Below, in pieces: positions 1 to 9,730 of a stretch of 64,000 nt of DNA. The stretch lies in assembly GCF_018812025.1 (NCBI RefSeq), contig NC_063050.1, positions 9,425,539-9,489,538 on the forward strand, read 5' to 3'. The stretch's first letter is position 1. The number at the start of each line of letters is the position of its first letter. The notes under the pieces were generated by a model. It saw nothing but the letters and a program-made list of their open reading frames with translations, was not told the origin of the DNA and ran no database searches. The position numbers were made by a program, and so were the translations under genes. The stretch comes from Megalobrama amblycephala (lineage: Eukaryota > Chordata > Actinopteri > Cypriniformes > Xenocyprididae).

Positions 1-760
1 ATGCTTAAAAGCATACACATTTGGAGAAATATTGATGGATTCCCATATGTTTATATCAATTTTCTATACAGAAGTAATATTTATTATTCTATATTTATTG
101 TCATCATTATGAGCGCTGGATGCTGTGTTTTTAATTCATTTGCAGCCGGAGGGCGCTCTGCCCCTTTTGTCCACAAATGCCTCAGTAAAAGAAGAGGAAT
201 ATCATGTGACAATCAAGGAACTAACAGAGGCAAGAGATCGCTAAATATGGCTATTCAAAACACTTTTGAAGATAATAAATACACGATTGAGACGATGAAT
301 GCATGTATTGCCTCTGAATTTGCGTCTGAATAGCGCTGGCTCTGTGGGTGTGGCCGCATTAGCGGATAATGAGCTGAATCACAGACTTCTGACATGGCTC
401 TTTTTTCATACAGATTACATAAACACAGAAGGTTTGTTTTCGATTTGACTTACATGTTTTAAAACCTGACATCTTAACGTTTTTTTAGACATAAGTGTAA
501 TTTTTTTGTCATTAGTATTCACTAAGTTACAGTTAATTTTCTAAGAACTATCAGATTGGAGTTCGTTCAGAGGGAGAGGAGAGATCACGCATCATGTTAG
601 TTTTCTTTATTTTACAAGGAGCACAACATTTTGTTTTTACTCTGAGTGTACACAAATGAAAGAAGATATTCCACAGATTAAAATGGTGTATAACTCTTAA
701 TTGTATGTGCAACATTGACGGAGTATTTTGAGTCTCTTTCACACTGATAAGAAAAAACCA
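1..760. other. no recognisable gene
   Basis: AT-rich sequence with only short chance reading frames. The 110-codon frame at 1-333 shows no domain, signal peptide or codon pattern I recognise. Nothing else can be supported here. Confidence 0.5.
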
Positions 761-764
761 CGGT

Positions 765-782
765 GGTATCGCCGGCGATACC
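765..782. repeat. perfect 18-bp palindrome
   Basis: GGTATCGCC is followed directly by its exact reverse complement GGCGATACC. It lies about 45 bp before a fragment resembling the ERV-A leader. It could be a repeat end or a protein-binding site; the function is unknown. Confidence 0.6.
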
Positions 783-827
783 TTCAGACCTCAGAGTGTT
801 AACAGGTAGCAGTCCTGTTGTGTGGGC

Positions 828-882
828 AAGATCCATTCAGATCCGCTCTGATGGATAGATCCGTTTAGATCCACTCTGACGA
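828..882 (+). repeat. fragment resembling the ERV-A leader
   Basis: Two imperfect copies of AGATCCGCTCTGATGGA occur here. The same paired arrangement occurs at about 6966-7010, in the leader of ERV-A between its primer site and gag. This stretch is probably a displaced fragment of the same retroviral leader, followed by a short CAA repeat (about 884-902). Confidence 0.5.
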
Positions 883-933
883 ACAACAACAACAACAACA
901 CAAAACTCCCTAAGACTTCCTAGCTCTTCCATT

Positions 934-1046
934 TGTTTTTACTGTTATTTCTATTCCTTATGTTCTATTTTTATTATTCTTCTTTATGTAAAGCACTTTG
1001 AATTACCATTGTGTATGAAATGTGTTATACAAATAAAATTGCCTTG
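934..1046 (+). mobile_element. 5'-truncated L2 LINE tail
   Basis: About 110 bp are nearly identical to the last part of the 3' UTR of the L2 LINE at 38474-43624, including the block GTAAAGCACTTTGAATTACC and the ending AAATAAAATTGCCTTGC. Truncation to the 3' tail is the usual result of incomplete target-primed reverse transcription. No coding sequence remains. Confidence 0.85.
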
Positions 1047-1049
1047 CTT

Positions 1050-1480
1050 TGAAAGTAATAACATTTAAAGTCACCATTATGGAGGTGAGCGTTTGTTTTG
1101 ATGGGCTCTTGACTCGACTTTTTAACATAAGTTTTTCTCCAGCTGTTCTATCTGTGTTTCTGAAGCACATTTGTTATAACAAAAACTGCAAGAACAAATG
1201 TGATCAGATAAATCTGATAATTATTAATAATGATTCCATCATCACCATCTAGTGGCCTTATTCACTGATATTTGAATATATTCATTTTGTAGCACTATAA
1301 TACTATTGCATAAAATCATGTCCTGCTTTGATATTTTGAAAGTAAAGAATCAAGAGCCCAACTAAAGCAAACACTCACCTCTATAACTGTGCATTCAAAC
1401 TTCATTATCTTCAATAAAACATCAACATCTAAACCTCTGTTAATTCTCATTCAAGTTTCATATGAAAGAAATAATGTCAT
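1050..1480. repeat. fragment of foldback element family (core only)
   Basis: Contains the family core on both arms: the motif GGGCTCTTGACTC near 1100 and its inverse, CAAGAGCCCAACTAAAGC, near 1350. The same core is found at 21632-22938, 24632-25790, 29635-29910, 32632-34223 and 34841-36890. Both termini are missing here. No transposase is present. Confidence 0.6.
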
Positions 1481-1517
1481 ACAGGTTTGCATTAAGTGTG
1501 GATGCTGAGACCTAGAG

Positions 1518-1690
1518 CAGTGTTTCTCTCTTGGAGGAGCACCAGCTCTGAACATGTGTGTGTCTCCCTATATCTGACACATCCAGTCTCTACTAATGAG
1601 CTCATGAGTTGAATCAGGTGTGTTAGATGAAGGAGACATACATAGTGTGCAGGACTGGGGGTCTTCCAGGACAGGTTTGAGAAACACTTG
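1518..1690. repeat. small foldback MITE with CAGTGTTTCTC ends
   Basis: The left end CAGTGTTTCTC is mirrored by GAGAAACACT at the right end. The interior has inverted blocks about GAGCTCATGAG and the CAGGTGTGTTAGAT motif. A fragment of the same family occurs at about 46230-46320. No clear 8-bp duplication is visible, so the class (hAT-like) is tentative. Confidence 0.6.
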
Positions 1691-1933
1691 TTGCTCTATT
1701 TAAAGGCAGTATCTGTGTAATCGCTGATGCAGTGACACAGTAGTGACATTAGCTCATGTATGTGTGCCATTAATGGTTGATTACAAGAGATTTACATTTT
1801 ATAGAAAATATATGTGAAATTTTTAGACATTTAGACATGCTTTTTTTATGCATTCTGACTTGTTTACACTGTTAAAGAGTTGGATTCTCTTTCTAAACGT
1901 CCAAAGTTTAAAAAAAAAAAAAAAGTTAAATGA

Positions 1934-2200
1934 ATGACAGAGGTTCCCTTTCGATACTTCACTCGTACTGCGTATGGGGAAAAGCTCCTTTTTCCTCGAT
2001 GCTGAACCTTTTTTCAATAGCGCAGTGTAACTGCACATCCATTGGTTCAAACTGGAAAACTTTTTGAACCAATGATGGAGTAACGTAGCTGCGCGAGCCT
2101 ATGGTGATGCAGCGCGCCAAAGATCACCAAAATAGGTGGGGGGACTGGCTATATAAGCAAGGATTTCGCAGCTCTCTGAATCAGTGCACAGGCCCCAACA
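1934..2200 (+). promoter_or_regulatory. DIRS1 5' terminal repeat and promoter
   Basis: Starts with GGTTCCCTTTCGATACTTC, typical of the left terminal repeat of fish DIRS1 elements. A TATA-like TATATAAG at 2150-2157 stands before the remnant coding region. The boundary is estimated. Confidence 0.5.
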
Positions 2201-2435
2201 CTGCGGTCTGTCAACCAACCTAATCCAATCCCTTGCACGCGGGCTGTGGCTGGCAGGCAGGCCATCCCCGGAGTGTTAAGATGGATGTTGGGGATAATAA
2301 ATCTAGGTTACTCGCTGCAGTTTGCCAGAGCACCCTCGCACTTCAGCGGAGTGGTTCCCACTATGGTAAATCGGACGATGTTCATATCCTTCGCGCCGAA
2401 TTGATGACTCTGTTAGGAAGGGAGCTATAGAAATA

Positions 2436-3130
2436 GTTCCCCCCTCAGAGAGTGAATTGGGTTTCTGCAGCCGTTATTTCCTAGTCCCCAAGAAAGATGG
2501 TGGTCTCAGACCCATCTTAGACCTCAGACTCCTGAACCTCTCCCTCATGAGATGGAAGTTCAGGATGTTAACGTTGAAGCAGATCCTCACGCAGATTTGC
2601 CTCGAGGACTGGTTCTTCTCGCTGGATCTGAAAGACGCTTACATTCACATCCAGATAGCCCCCCATCACAGACGATTCTTGAGATTTGCATTCAAGGGTG
2701 TGGCTTACCAATATACAGTCCTTCCCTTCGGGCTGTCCCTCTGAGACAGATGGGAATAAGGGTTCTGAATTACCTCAATGACTACCTCATTCTTTCCCAG
2801 TCACGAACCGAGCTAGACCATCACAGATCTGTGCTCCTCAGCCACTTCAAGTGCCTAGGACTCAGGGTCAACTTTGCCAAGAGCTCACTGCTCCCCAGCC
2901 AACATATTACGTTCCTGGGTGCAGTTTTCGACTTAATCCGGATGAGGGCTGTAGTCTTGCCAGAGCGCGCCCTGGCAATTCAGCAGCTTGTGGCTTCCGT
3001 CAGGAACAAAGTCTGTTTCCCTCTGAAGTTTTTCCAGAGGATGCTAGGGCTGATGGCTTCCGCCTCCCCGGTTTTTGCAGCTTGGCCTTCTGTGGATGTG
3101 GCCTCTGCAATACTGGCTGAAACTCCGGTT
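2436..3130 (+). pseudogene. DIRS1 reverse transcriptase, broken
   Basis: The first part (frame from 2457) holds the RT fingers and palm motifs, VPKKDGGLRPILDLRLLN and SLDLKDAYIHI. The second part is in another frame (from 2552) and holds the active-site box. At about 2740 the frame passes from FGLSL straight to RQMGIR, so a stretch usually present between them is deleted and the frame changes. The catalytic YxDD box reads YLND at 2771-2782, so one metal-binding aspartate is replaced by asparagine. The enzyme is certainly inactive. Confidence 0.85.
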
Positions 3131-3258
3131 CCCAACTCACGCTTGGTGGCATGGCCGCTTTTGTGTCAGGGTCAATCAGGCCTGTTTAGCAGCCCTGAAA
3201 CCTTGGATGAACGCTATCCAGTCATGAGGTACCACTACAGGCGGTTTCCAGAAGGACG

Positions 3259-3825
3259 GTGCTCTCGACAGATGTGTCCAACTGGGGTTGGGGCACTCTG
3301 TGTGAGTGTAGACCAGCCTTCGGCTCGTGGTCACACGAGGAGAGCAATCTCCACATCAACTGCCTCGAGATGCTGGCAGTATGTCGAGCCCTTCACTCCT
3401 TCCACACGATTCTGAAGGGGCGCCACGTCTTAGTCCAATCGGACAGGTTGACAGTGGTGTCCTACATAAATCACCAAGGCGGCCTTTCGTCCAGCCGCCT
3501 CTGCGCACTGGCAAAGCACCTCTTGGAATGGGCATTACCCAGGCTGCGGTCACTCAAAGCGATGCACATACCAGGCAGAACAAATCTGGGAGCATATATG
3601 CTATCTCGGAGCAATGTCCCCTTGGACTGGATGCTCCACCCCCAGACGGTTCTCAGAATCTGGGAGATCTTCGGGAAGGCAGAGGTCGACCTCTTCACCT
3701 CCGAAGACAACTCTCATTGCCCAACATATTTTTTGAAGGACACAGATGCGCTGGCCCACAACTGGCCCAGCCTCCTTCTTTACACTTTTCCCCCGATCAC
3801 TCTGATCCCCCAGGTCATCAGATGA
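3259..3825 (+). pseudogene. DIRS1 RNase H domain
   Basis: The 188-codon open frame starts with the RNase H motif STDVSNWGWG and continues with INCLEMLAVCRAL and VQSDRLTVVSYIN, placing the expected D, E and D residues. It then runs into the DIRS connection segment (AEVDLFTSEDNSHCP). It is in a different frame from the RT segment. RNase H would remove the RNA strand during cDNA synthesis, but this copy lacks a functional RT and upstream fusion. Confidence 0.8.
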
Positions 3826-3899
3826 GTCAGGGAAGACAAGCACAGATTCCTCCTGGTGGCCCCACCTCGGAGCTATTCAGGCTTTCCACGAAAGCCCCA

Positions 3900-4560
3900 T
3901 GGCTGATCCCCCTGAGAAGGGACCTCCTCTCTCAGGCGAACAGGACAATCTGGCATCCATAGCCAGAACTGGGCACTGCACCTATGGTCCCTCGATGGGA
4001 GCCTTTAAACCTCCTCGGGGATGTGCTAAATACCATTTTTCAGGTGAGAGCCCCATCTACGAGACGCCTCTACGCCCAGAAGTGGTCAGTCTTCATTGAC
4101 TGGTGCTCTGCATGAAACGAAGACCCTGTTGAGTGTGATGTATCTCCGATACTGTCATTTCTCCAGGAGTGTCTGGACAAGGGCCTCACCCCTTTCACGC
4201 TCAAGGTGTACATAACAGCCATTGCAGCATTCCACGCTCCTATCGCTGGCCATTCAGTGGGCTGAAACAGCCTCACTGTGCGTTTCCTGAGAGGTTCTAG
4301 GTGGTCGAACCCCCCATGTTCTCTCACTGTTCCCACTTAGGACCTTTCCACAGTCCTCAGAGCGCTCAAAGGGCCCCCCTTTGAGCTGCTGCAATCAGCT
4401 GACCTTCGGCCCTTTATGCTCAGAACCGCTCTGCTACGTGCACTAGCATCAGTCAAACGTGTTGGCAACCTGCAGGCCCTCTCCATGAACCCTGCATGCC
4501 TTGAGTTTGGGCCCAACGACTCGAAGGTCATTCTAAAGCCCAGGCATGGCTAGGGTCCCT
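3900..4560 (+). pseudogene. DIRS1 tyrosine recombinase, broken
   Basis: Plus-strand conceptual translation gives recombinase-like sequence (a stretch reading RRLYAQKWSVFIDWC near 4060, and LRALASVKRVGNLQAL near 4440) interrupted by stops around 4117 and 4263. The element is cut off shortly after the motif ending KPRHG, before the catalytic H-R and tyrosine box. Such recombinases insert the circular cDNA without duplicating the target. This copy cannot. Confidence 0.65.
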
Positions 4561-4589
4561 AAAGTGCTCTCGACCCTGTTCAGAGCACA

Positions 4590-4740
4590 GTAGAGCTTAG
4601 ATCGGGCCCAACAAATCAAGCCCGACCCTACCCGAGCCCGAGCACGTTGTGTCCGAGCCCGGCCCGGCCTGACACGTCAACTGTAATTATGAGCCCGAGC
4701 CCGATTTAAACCCGACCATTTTTAATATGTGGGCCGTTAT
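4590..4740. repeat. GC-rich CCCGAGC-type degenerate repeat
   Basis: A run of loosely repeated CCCGAGCCCG/CCCGACC units interrupts the DIRS1 3' end. Similar blocks occur in fish hAT-type repeats, but no terminal repeats or target duplication are visible here. A long T run (about 4760-4790) follows. Confidence 0.5.
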
Positions 4741-4755
4741 AACCAGGGGCGGCGC

Positions 4756-4793
<38 letters not shown>

Positions 4794-5956
4794 GCAGGTG
4801 CTGCTGTGCTAGATCATTTAGGCTACAGGGGGGAGCTGCGCAGTTATATAAATTATATAAATACTATTAATAAATGAGCAAAAATTGGCCACTCAATATT
4901 AAATATTAAATTATTTTAATTATCATAATTAAAGTTTTAATTTTATTAAATTGAACAAGCTCAACATTCAGCATTCAATCAAATATTCTTAAAGATGAAT
5001 TATTATTAATAATGTTACTTCAACATATTGTTATTTCAACATAATATGTGTGTGAGCAACAAGCAAGATGTGCATTTGTAAATTCGGTGACAGCGTGTGT
5101 TACCAGTTTCAAAAGGTGTGTGACCGCGGCGCGCCGGCGCCTCCATGTCATAATTACATTGTCTGCTATATTGCTTTTTATGTATTAAATCCAGGTAATT
5201 GGATGATGAAAAATGTATTAAAATTAAGATACAATTTATACTAAACGAAATTCACTTTAAAGAAAATCTTTCTTCAAAACAAAACTTAACAAACTTGAAA
5301 CTAAATGTGCTTATTTAATGGCTAAAACACGTAGACTACAGACTCCCTTTTTTGTTCAAAAGATGAACTATGTCTTTACTTCACCTTGTGGATCTTTTGG
5401 ATCTCTTGCACGAGGATTATGAAAATTTGACTGTTCTTTTTGGGATTGACTGCACGTTGGATTTATTCATTGTGGAGTGGAGTATTCTATGTTTCAAGAC
5501 TACAATTGCCATCTTTACTGGTTTCAAGGACTGTGAAACCTATTTAAAGCTGAGCCTGCCTACAATCATACAGTCTGTTTTTTTCACATGCTCATTGTTT
5601 GTTTTGTTTCAATATCCATTGCTGGGTTTATTGTCTATATATTTTTTCTTGTTTGTTTGTGGGTTGGTTTACTTATATAAAATTGCAAAAACACATTTTC
5701 ATTGCATGACTGTTCTATGTGATTTATACCTGGTTTAGATTAGGTCTATGTAATTTGGCGGTTCCCTTCCCTAAAAATCAGACCTATAGTAGTTTTGTAC
5801 TTAAGTGGTTGAGGCTGTTATAAGGTAATGGGGGAAAGAGCTTTTACGCAGGGAACTCAGGGAACCGAGGTTACGTTCTGTTAAATAATTTCTTATTTCT
5901 TGGGCTTCACTTTTTGACTTTCTCTGTGTCTTGGGATTTTTCCATTGTGCACATCA
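4741..5956. other. unassigned AT-rich repeat-derived sequence
   Basis: Holds a T run, AT-rich sequence and a GC-rich patch near 5125 (GCGGCGCGCCGGCGCC). The 122-codon frame at 5370-5738 is rich in Leu/Phe because the DNA is T-rich and shows no family signature. A short GGGAACCGAGGTTACG motif near 5864-5880 resembles fish DIRS terminal sequence. No gene is supported. Confidence 0.4.
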
Positions 5957-6368
5957 TGTACCTACCTAGACAAAACAAGAAGTAGTAGTCCTTGGACACA
6001 CCGACACTCTCAAACACAACCAGAAGTTGAAGACACACACATTTACGCACATACATTTCTATTCATTTGTTATTATATTTCTTGAAATGCCATACATGGT
6101 AAGGTTTGATTCTTAAGTTGTATGATTGGAAGCTCAAGCTATCCTGGAGATTGTTGTTTGACCTATGTCTATAAATATGACCCTTCTTCCTGAATAAATC
6201 TGAGAATGCTTTGTACCACACTGTGGTACACTGATCTGTGTCTGCTTGGTCATTCTCCCGAGATCTCACGCTGCTGCTGCCACACATCACAGGGGTTGAG
6301 GCGCCTGTTTCTTAATTGATGACTGAGACTACAAATATTGTACCTATTATTGAGATTTTGATCTAACA
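5957..6368 (+). mobile_element. 5' LTR of ERV-A (start tentative)
   Basis: The 3' border is fixed by a terminal CA at 6367-6368, three bases before a tRNA-Pro-like primer-binding site. A TATA box TATAAATA is at 6170-6177 and a polyadenylation signal AATAAA at 6193-6198. The left border (TG at 5957) is a guess because no second copy of this LTR is in the window. TATA and AATAAA are unusually close, suggesting that the poly(A) signal lies in U3. Confidence 0.6.
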
Positions 6369-6371
6369 GTT

Positions 6372-6389
6372 TGGGGGCTCATCCAGGAT
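6372..6389 (+). promoter_or_regulatory. primer-binding site, tRNA-Pro type
   Basis: TGGGGGCTCATCCAGGAT differs at two positions from the proline-tRNA primer site known from gammaretroviruses. It starts three bases after the LTR end. A proline primer and an MGQ-type gag start downstream both favour a gamma/epsilon-like retrovirus. Confidence 0.85.
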
Positions 6390-6559
6390 ATTCCCAAGAA
6401 ACACGGGACTGGGGACTGAGAGGTCATCCTTCATGAATAATTTCCTGTGGTGGTAGGAATGATTGAACTCATCCCATAATAGGTAGTGTTATCCTTGGAA
6501 GCAGCTCTAAGAGTTAGTCCAGGAAGATTTGTCTGTAAGGGTACTGTTTAAATGCACAG

Positions 6560-6913
6560 TGTGGCAAGGGGGGCGTGGTTCAGCGAACGCTGCAGCGGGG
6601 GAGAGCGTCAGGAGACGCGCGGTGGATGAGCGGGTTAAGCGCAAATAACAAACACCTGTCTCTTGTTACAGTAATTGGCGTGGAGAGAGTACTTAACGCC
6701 AGGAGAAACAGGAGTGAGTGAGAGAGAGAAGGACAGCTGGCTGCCACACTCCCACAGACTGACTGGAGCTGACGGAGTGAATTCCCCGTGTTTATGTTGG
6801 CGATTGTTTTGTGCCTGTTTGCACACCTTTTTGTTGATTTTCCAAATAAAGCAGCCAGTAGTCACAGCCGACCCTTGTCGTCTTCCTTCCTAACATCTAC
6901 GAACTTTGTTACA
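6560..6913 (+). mobile_element. solo LTR (354 bp) with 5-bp target duplication
   Basis: Begins TGTGGCAAGG and ends TTTGTTACA, and is flanked by CACAG at 6555-6559 and 6914-6918. It carries AATAAA at 6845-6850. The interior is GC-rich at the left, as in many fish gypsy-like LTRs. It lies inside the untranslated leader of ERV-A, so it inserted after ERV-A. A solo LTR forms by recombination between two LTRs of a full element. Confidence 0.85.
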
Positions 6914-7142
6914 CACAGCTACCTGGCAAATATTTTGGTTATCCCTCCGTGCGAGGAAGATCTGTGCAGATCCGCTCTGATGGATATCCGTTTAGATCCG
7001 CTCTGATGGAAAAACAAAGTGTTGATTGGAATATTCCGGTTGACGAATTAATAAAATTGGCTGAAAAATTATAATTAAAGAATAATAAAGAGACCCCTTT
7101 GGTGTGGTGTGGCAAATTAAAAAAAATCAAATTAGGTGAAGG

Positions 7143-8948
7143 ATGGGTCAAAAGATATCAAGACCAATACAAGATGAGACACCCCAAAATTGGATGTTTA
7201 AAAATAATTGTGGATATTGGACTGAACCCTATTTATCAAATTTAGAGGGGTGGACTCAAGGAAAAATACAATTGGATCCTTTCCCCAAAGAAGGCTCTTT
7301 TAAGCCAGGGGATATGAAAAGTGCAAATTTGATGATTAATGGGGGCTGGGGAGACCCAGAGTGGAACGATAAGTAGGGATGTCCCGATCAGGTTTTTTTG
7401 CCCTCGAGTCCGAGTCCGAGTCATTTGATTTTGAGTATCTGCCGATACCGAGTCCCGATCCGATACTTCTATAATACATCAAAAAAAGAATAAAGAAGAG
7501 CGAAAAAAAAAAAAACGTTCCAGGACGTTCCTTATTTTTTATTTATTTAATTACAAACAGATCACTTCTGTGAGGTAGCTTGAACAATCAAGTAATAAAT
7601 AACATAAATTGTTCACTTCACTTCACTTTAGTGCAACAGTAAATATAAAAAAGGCTAATATAAAAACAAATATATTTGGTTTGATTTGGGTATGCTGCAG
7701 TCTGTGTAATAACTAAAATAATGTTTATATATATCATATTTTCTGGCTAGTTTACTTTAGTTTTTTATAATACACCATACTTTAACCCAAAATGAATAAT
7801 AAAAAACAAGTTTAAATGGGTAAATCTTCTATTATTATTTTTGATTCTTAATTTTCTTTTCTGTCATACTCAAATTCTTGTTAAAACACATTAGACATGC
7901 GTATTGTGTGCATTTTGAACACTTTTTGTGTGAAATTCTATTTATTTTGTCCATCGAAAGTGTGCTTTCACTTTAATTATGCGTCAGCAGCGCAATAGAC
8001 TCGGTGCCGAGACGATCGCGGCACTGCTGCTTACGCGACGCTCCTGCCTGACGCTTTACGAGCTGCTCCTGCTGCCTGTGTGAATGCATCCGTTGGTTGA
8101 CATCCACGCTGAAAAAAATATGCGCTACTCACGCGCCGCTTACGCTTGCAGTGTGAAACAGGCCTAACTCTGTGCCACCGCATCACTAGATGTGTTAAAA
8201 ATAATGAGAATATATATACATATATATCCGAGTCCTGATCGGGAGGTAACGTCCGATTCCGATCGAGTCTGAAACCACATGATCGGGCCCGATTTCCGAT
8301 CACGTGATCGGATCTGGACATCCCTAACGATAAGTACATGAAAAAGTCATACAGTAAATGGAAAGAAATGAAAAAATATTGGGATAAAGGTCCAGAGAGG
8401 CCAAAATTAAAAAAAAAAAAAAAAAAAAAAGGGGTACCCATACCAGCCCTATGCCCCAACATCCCCTTCAAATATGTGTCAATATAAGGCTCCTACAGTA
8501 GAGGAATTGAAGGGTCGTAGCTGCTAGTAAACGGGCAGACTGTGAGCAGCCAAAAGATTAACAAAAATTAGAGCCTGCTTTTATGTTTGTGAGACAGGGA
8601 AATCAAATTTCCATACGTCCTGCTAAGGCAAGTGACATCAAAAGCATATGTAACAATCTACCTTCTCCCTCTCATCCAGTGAAATTTGTGCAGATTCTGA
8701 AAAGTCATACCCATTACGCACAAATGACGGGTCCAGATTTTAGAGTAATACTCCTCAGAACTTTGGGGGATGATGTGACAAAGACAGAGATAATTGATGT
8801 GTGTCCTTCTCTGAAAATTATTAAATTAAAAAATTATAAAATGAATGGAAAAGGGACACGAAGGCAAGGGAAATGTCATTATTGTGGCAAACCTGGTAAT
8901 TGGGCACAAAAGTGCAAGAGTGCAGGAAACCAAAATATGATGAGCTAA
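7143..8948 (+). pseudogene. ERV-A gag, interrupted
   Basis: Gag forms the retroviral core. The start at 7143 gives MGQ, a myristoylation-type matrix amino terminus, and an open frame to 7376. A hAT element (7374-8326) then adds a stop at once; the gag frame is in phase again after the second target-duplication copy. Further on, an A run at 8409-8430 disturbs the frame, and a capsid-like segment from 8583 leads to a zinc knuckle at 8874-8915. That knuckle has the CX2CX4-X4C layout, but asparagine stands where histidine is expected. Capsid sequence is clearly shortened. Non-functional. Confidence 0.75.
7374..8326. mobile_element. non-autonomous hAT element (953 bp)
   Basis: Terminal inverted repeats TAGGGATGTCC and GGACATCCCTA are flanked by a perfect 8-bp duplication ACGATAAG at 7366-7373 and 8327-8334, the hAT hallmark. 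Subterminal regions repeat CCGATC/GATCGG motifs. There is no transposase frame; the interior is AT-rich with a GC-rich block at about 7980-8165. It sits within gag of ERV-A. Confidence 0.92.
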
Positions 8949-9500
8949 AACGCAAACAGTTAGAGACAGAAAAAAAAGAAGAACTCCAACTCCAACCAAG
9001 AGTAACAAATACCAAACAGAATGGACTCCTCAAAAGGGATGCCTAAGGAGTGAAGGAACCCCAAGTAATTTTATGCTCACTCTAAAATATAAAAATAACA
9101 AAATTGATTTGCCAAATTTGGAATTGAATGTAGATGGTAAAAAAATATTGCCTGTGGTCACAAGTGATGGTCAACATTTTATGAAAATGATTTTGATAAT
9201 GATGTTTCTCTTTTCTACCCTTCTGTGCTGATGGTGTCCACTGAGCCACACCCTCATCGTGCTGATTACATACTGAGTGAAGCTGAGAGTGAGTGTAAAT
9301 TTTTACATCATTTTGAAGCAAAAACTCTAGTCTACAATCTCCAATACCCAGAAGTTGTTACAATACAGAAGGATCGGAGACTGAAGGTAACAGATAAGGT
9401 TGTTTATTTGACACACAGCAGAGTTAACAGAAGTGCAAGTGAGTATATAGATGATGGTTGTGTAACGCCTGTACAATATCCGTCTTAGTGAACCAACTTT
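8949..9500 (+). pseudogene. ERV-A sequence downstream of gag, badly decayed
   Basis: After the nucleocapsid-like segment the sequence has many stops in all frames. A stretch near 9080-9190 could be the start of a protease region, but the catalytic DS/TGA box is not visible. The 87-codon frame at 9225-9488 is unrecognised. No RT motif is present, so pol is essentially deleted. Confidence 0.35.
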
Positions 9501-9730
9501 GGAATTTTCAGAATGCTTTTAGCCTCCTGAACGGTGTATGTAAATCATGAATCAGCTCCGGCTGGTCTAGTAAAAGACTGGGATTTGGCATTTTTGTGGC
9601 CCTATCAGAAACTAACCAGAGAACCCCAGTCCCCAGCTCTGGGGACTTCAAAAGAGTCCCTCATGTGGCTACATTCCAGAACAGCCAAAACCCAATACAC
9701 ACACCACACACAGACACACACACACAAACA

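Larger units (their letters stand above)
1934..4585 (+). mobile_element. degenerate DIRS1-like tyrosine-recombinase retrotransposon
   Basis: A DIRS element uses reverse transcriptase, RNase H and a tyrosine recombinase, with split inverted terminal repeats instead of LTRs. The order here matches: terminal-repeat-like leader at 1934-2200, a gag region reduced to about 230 bp, RT at 2436-3130, RNase H at 3259-3825 and recombinase-like sequence at 3900-4560. Several frameshifts, stops and an internal RT deletion make it non-functional. The 3' end is lost where a GC-rich repeat begins near 4590. Confidence 0.85.

Noticed and set aside
5370..5738. 122-codon frame with hydrophobic stretches, like a membrane protein
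   Set aside because: The hydrophobicity follows from T-rich DNA; there is no family signature and it lies among repeats.
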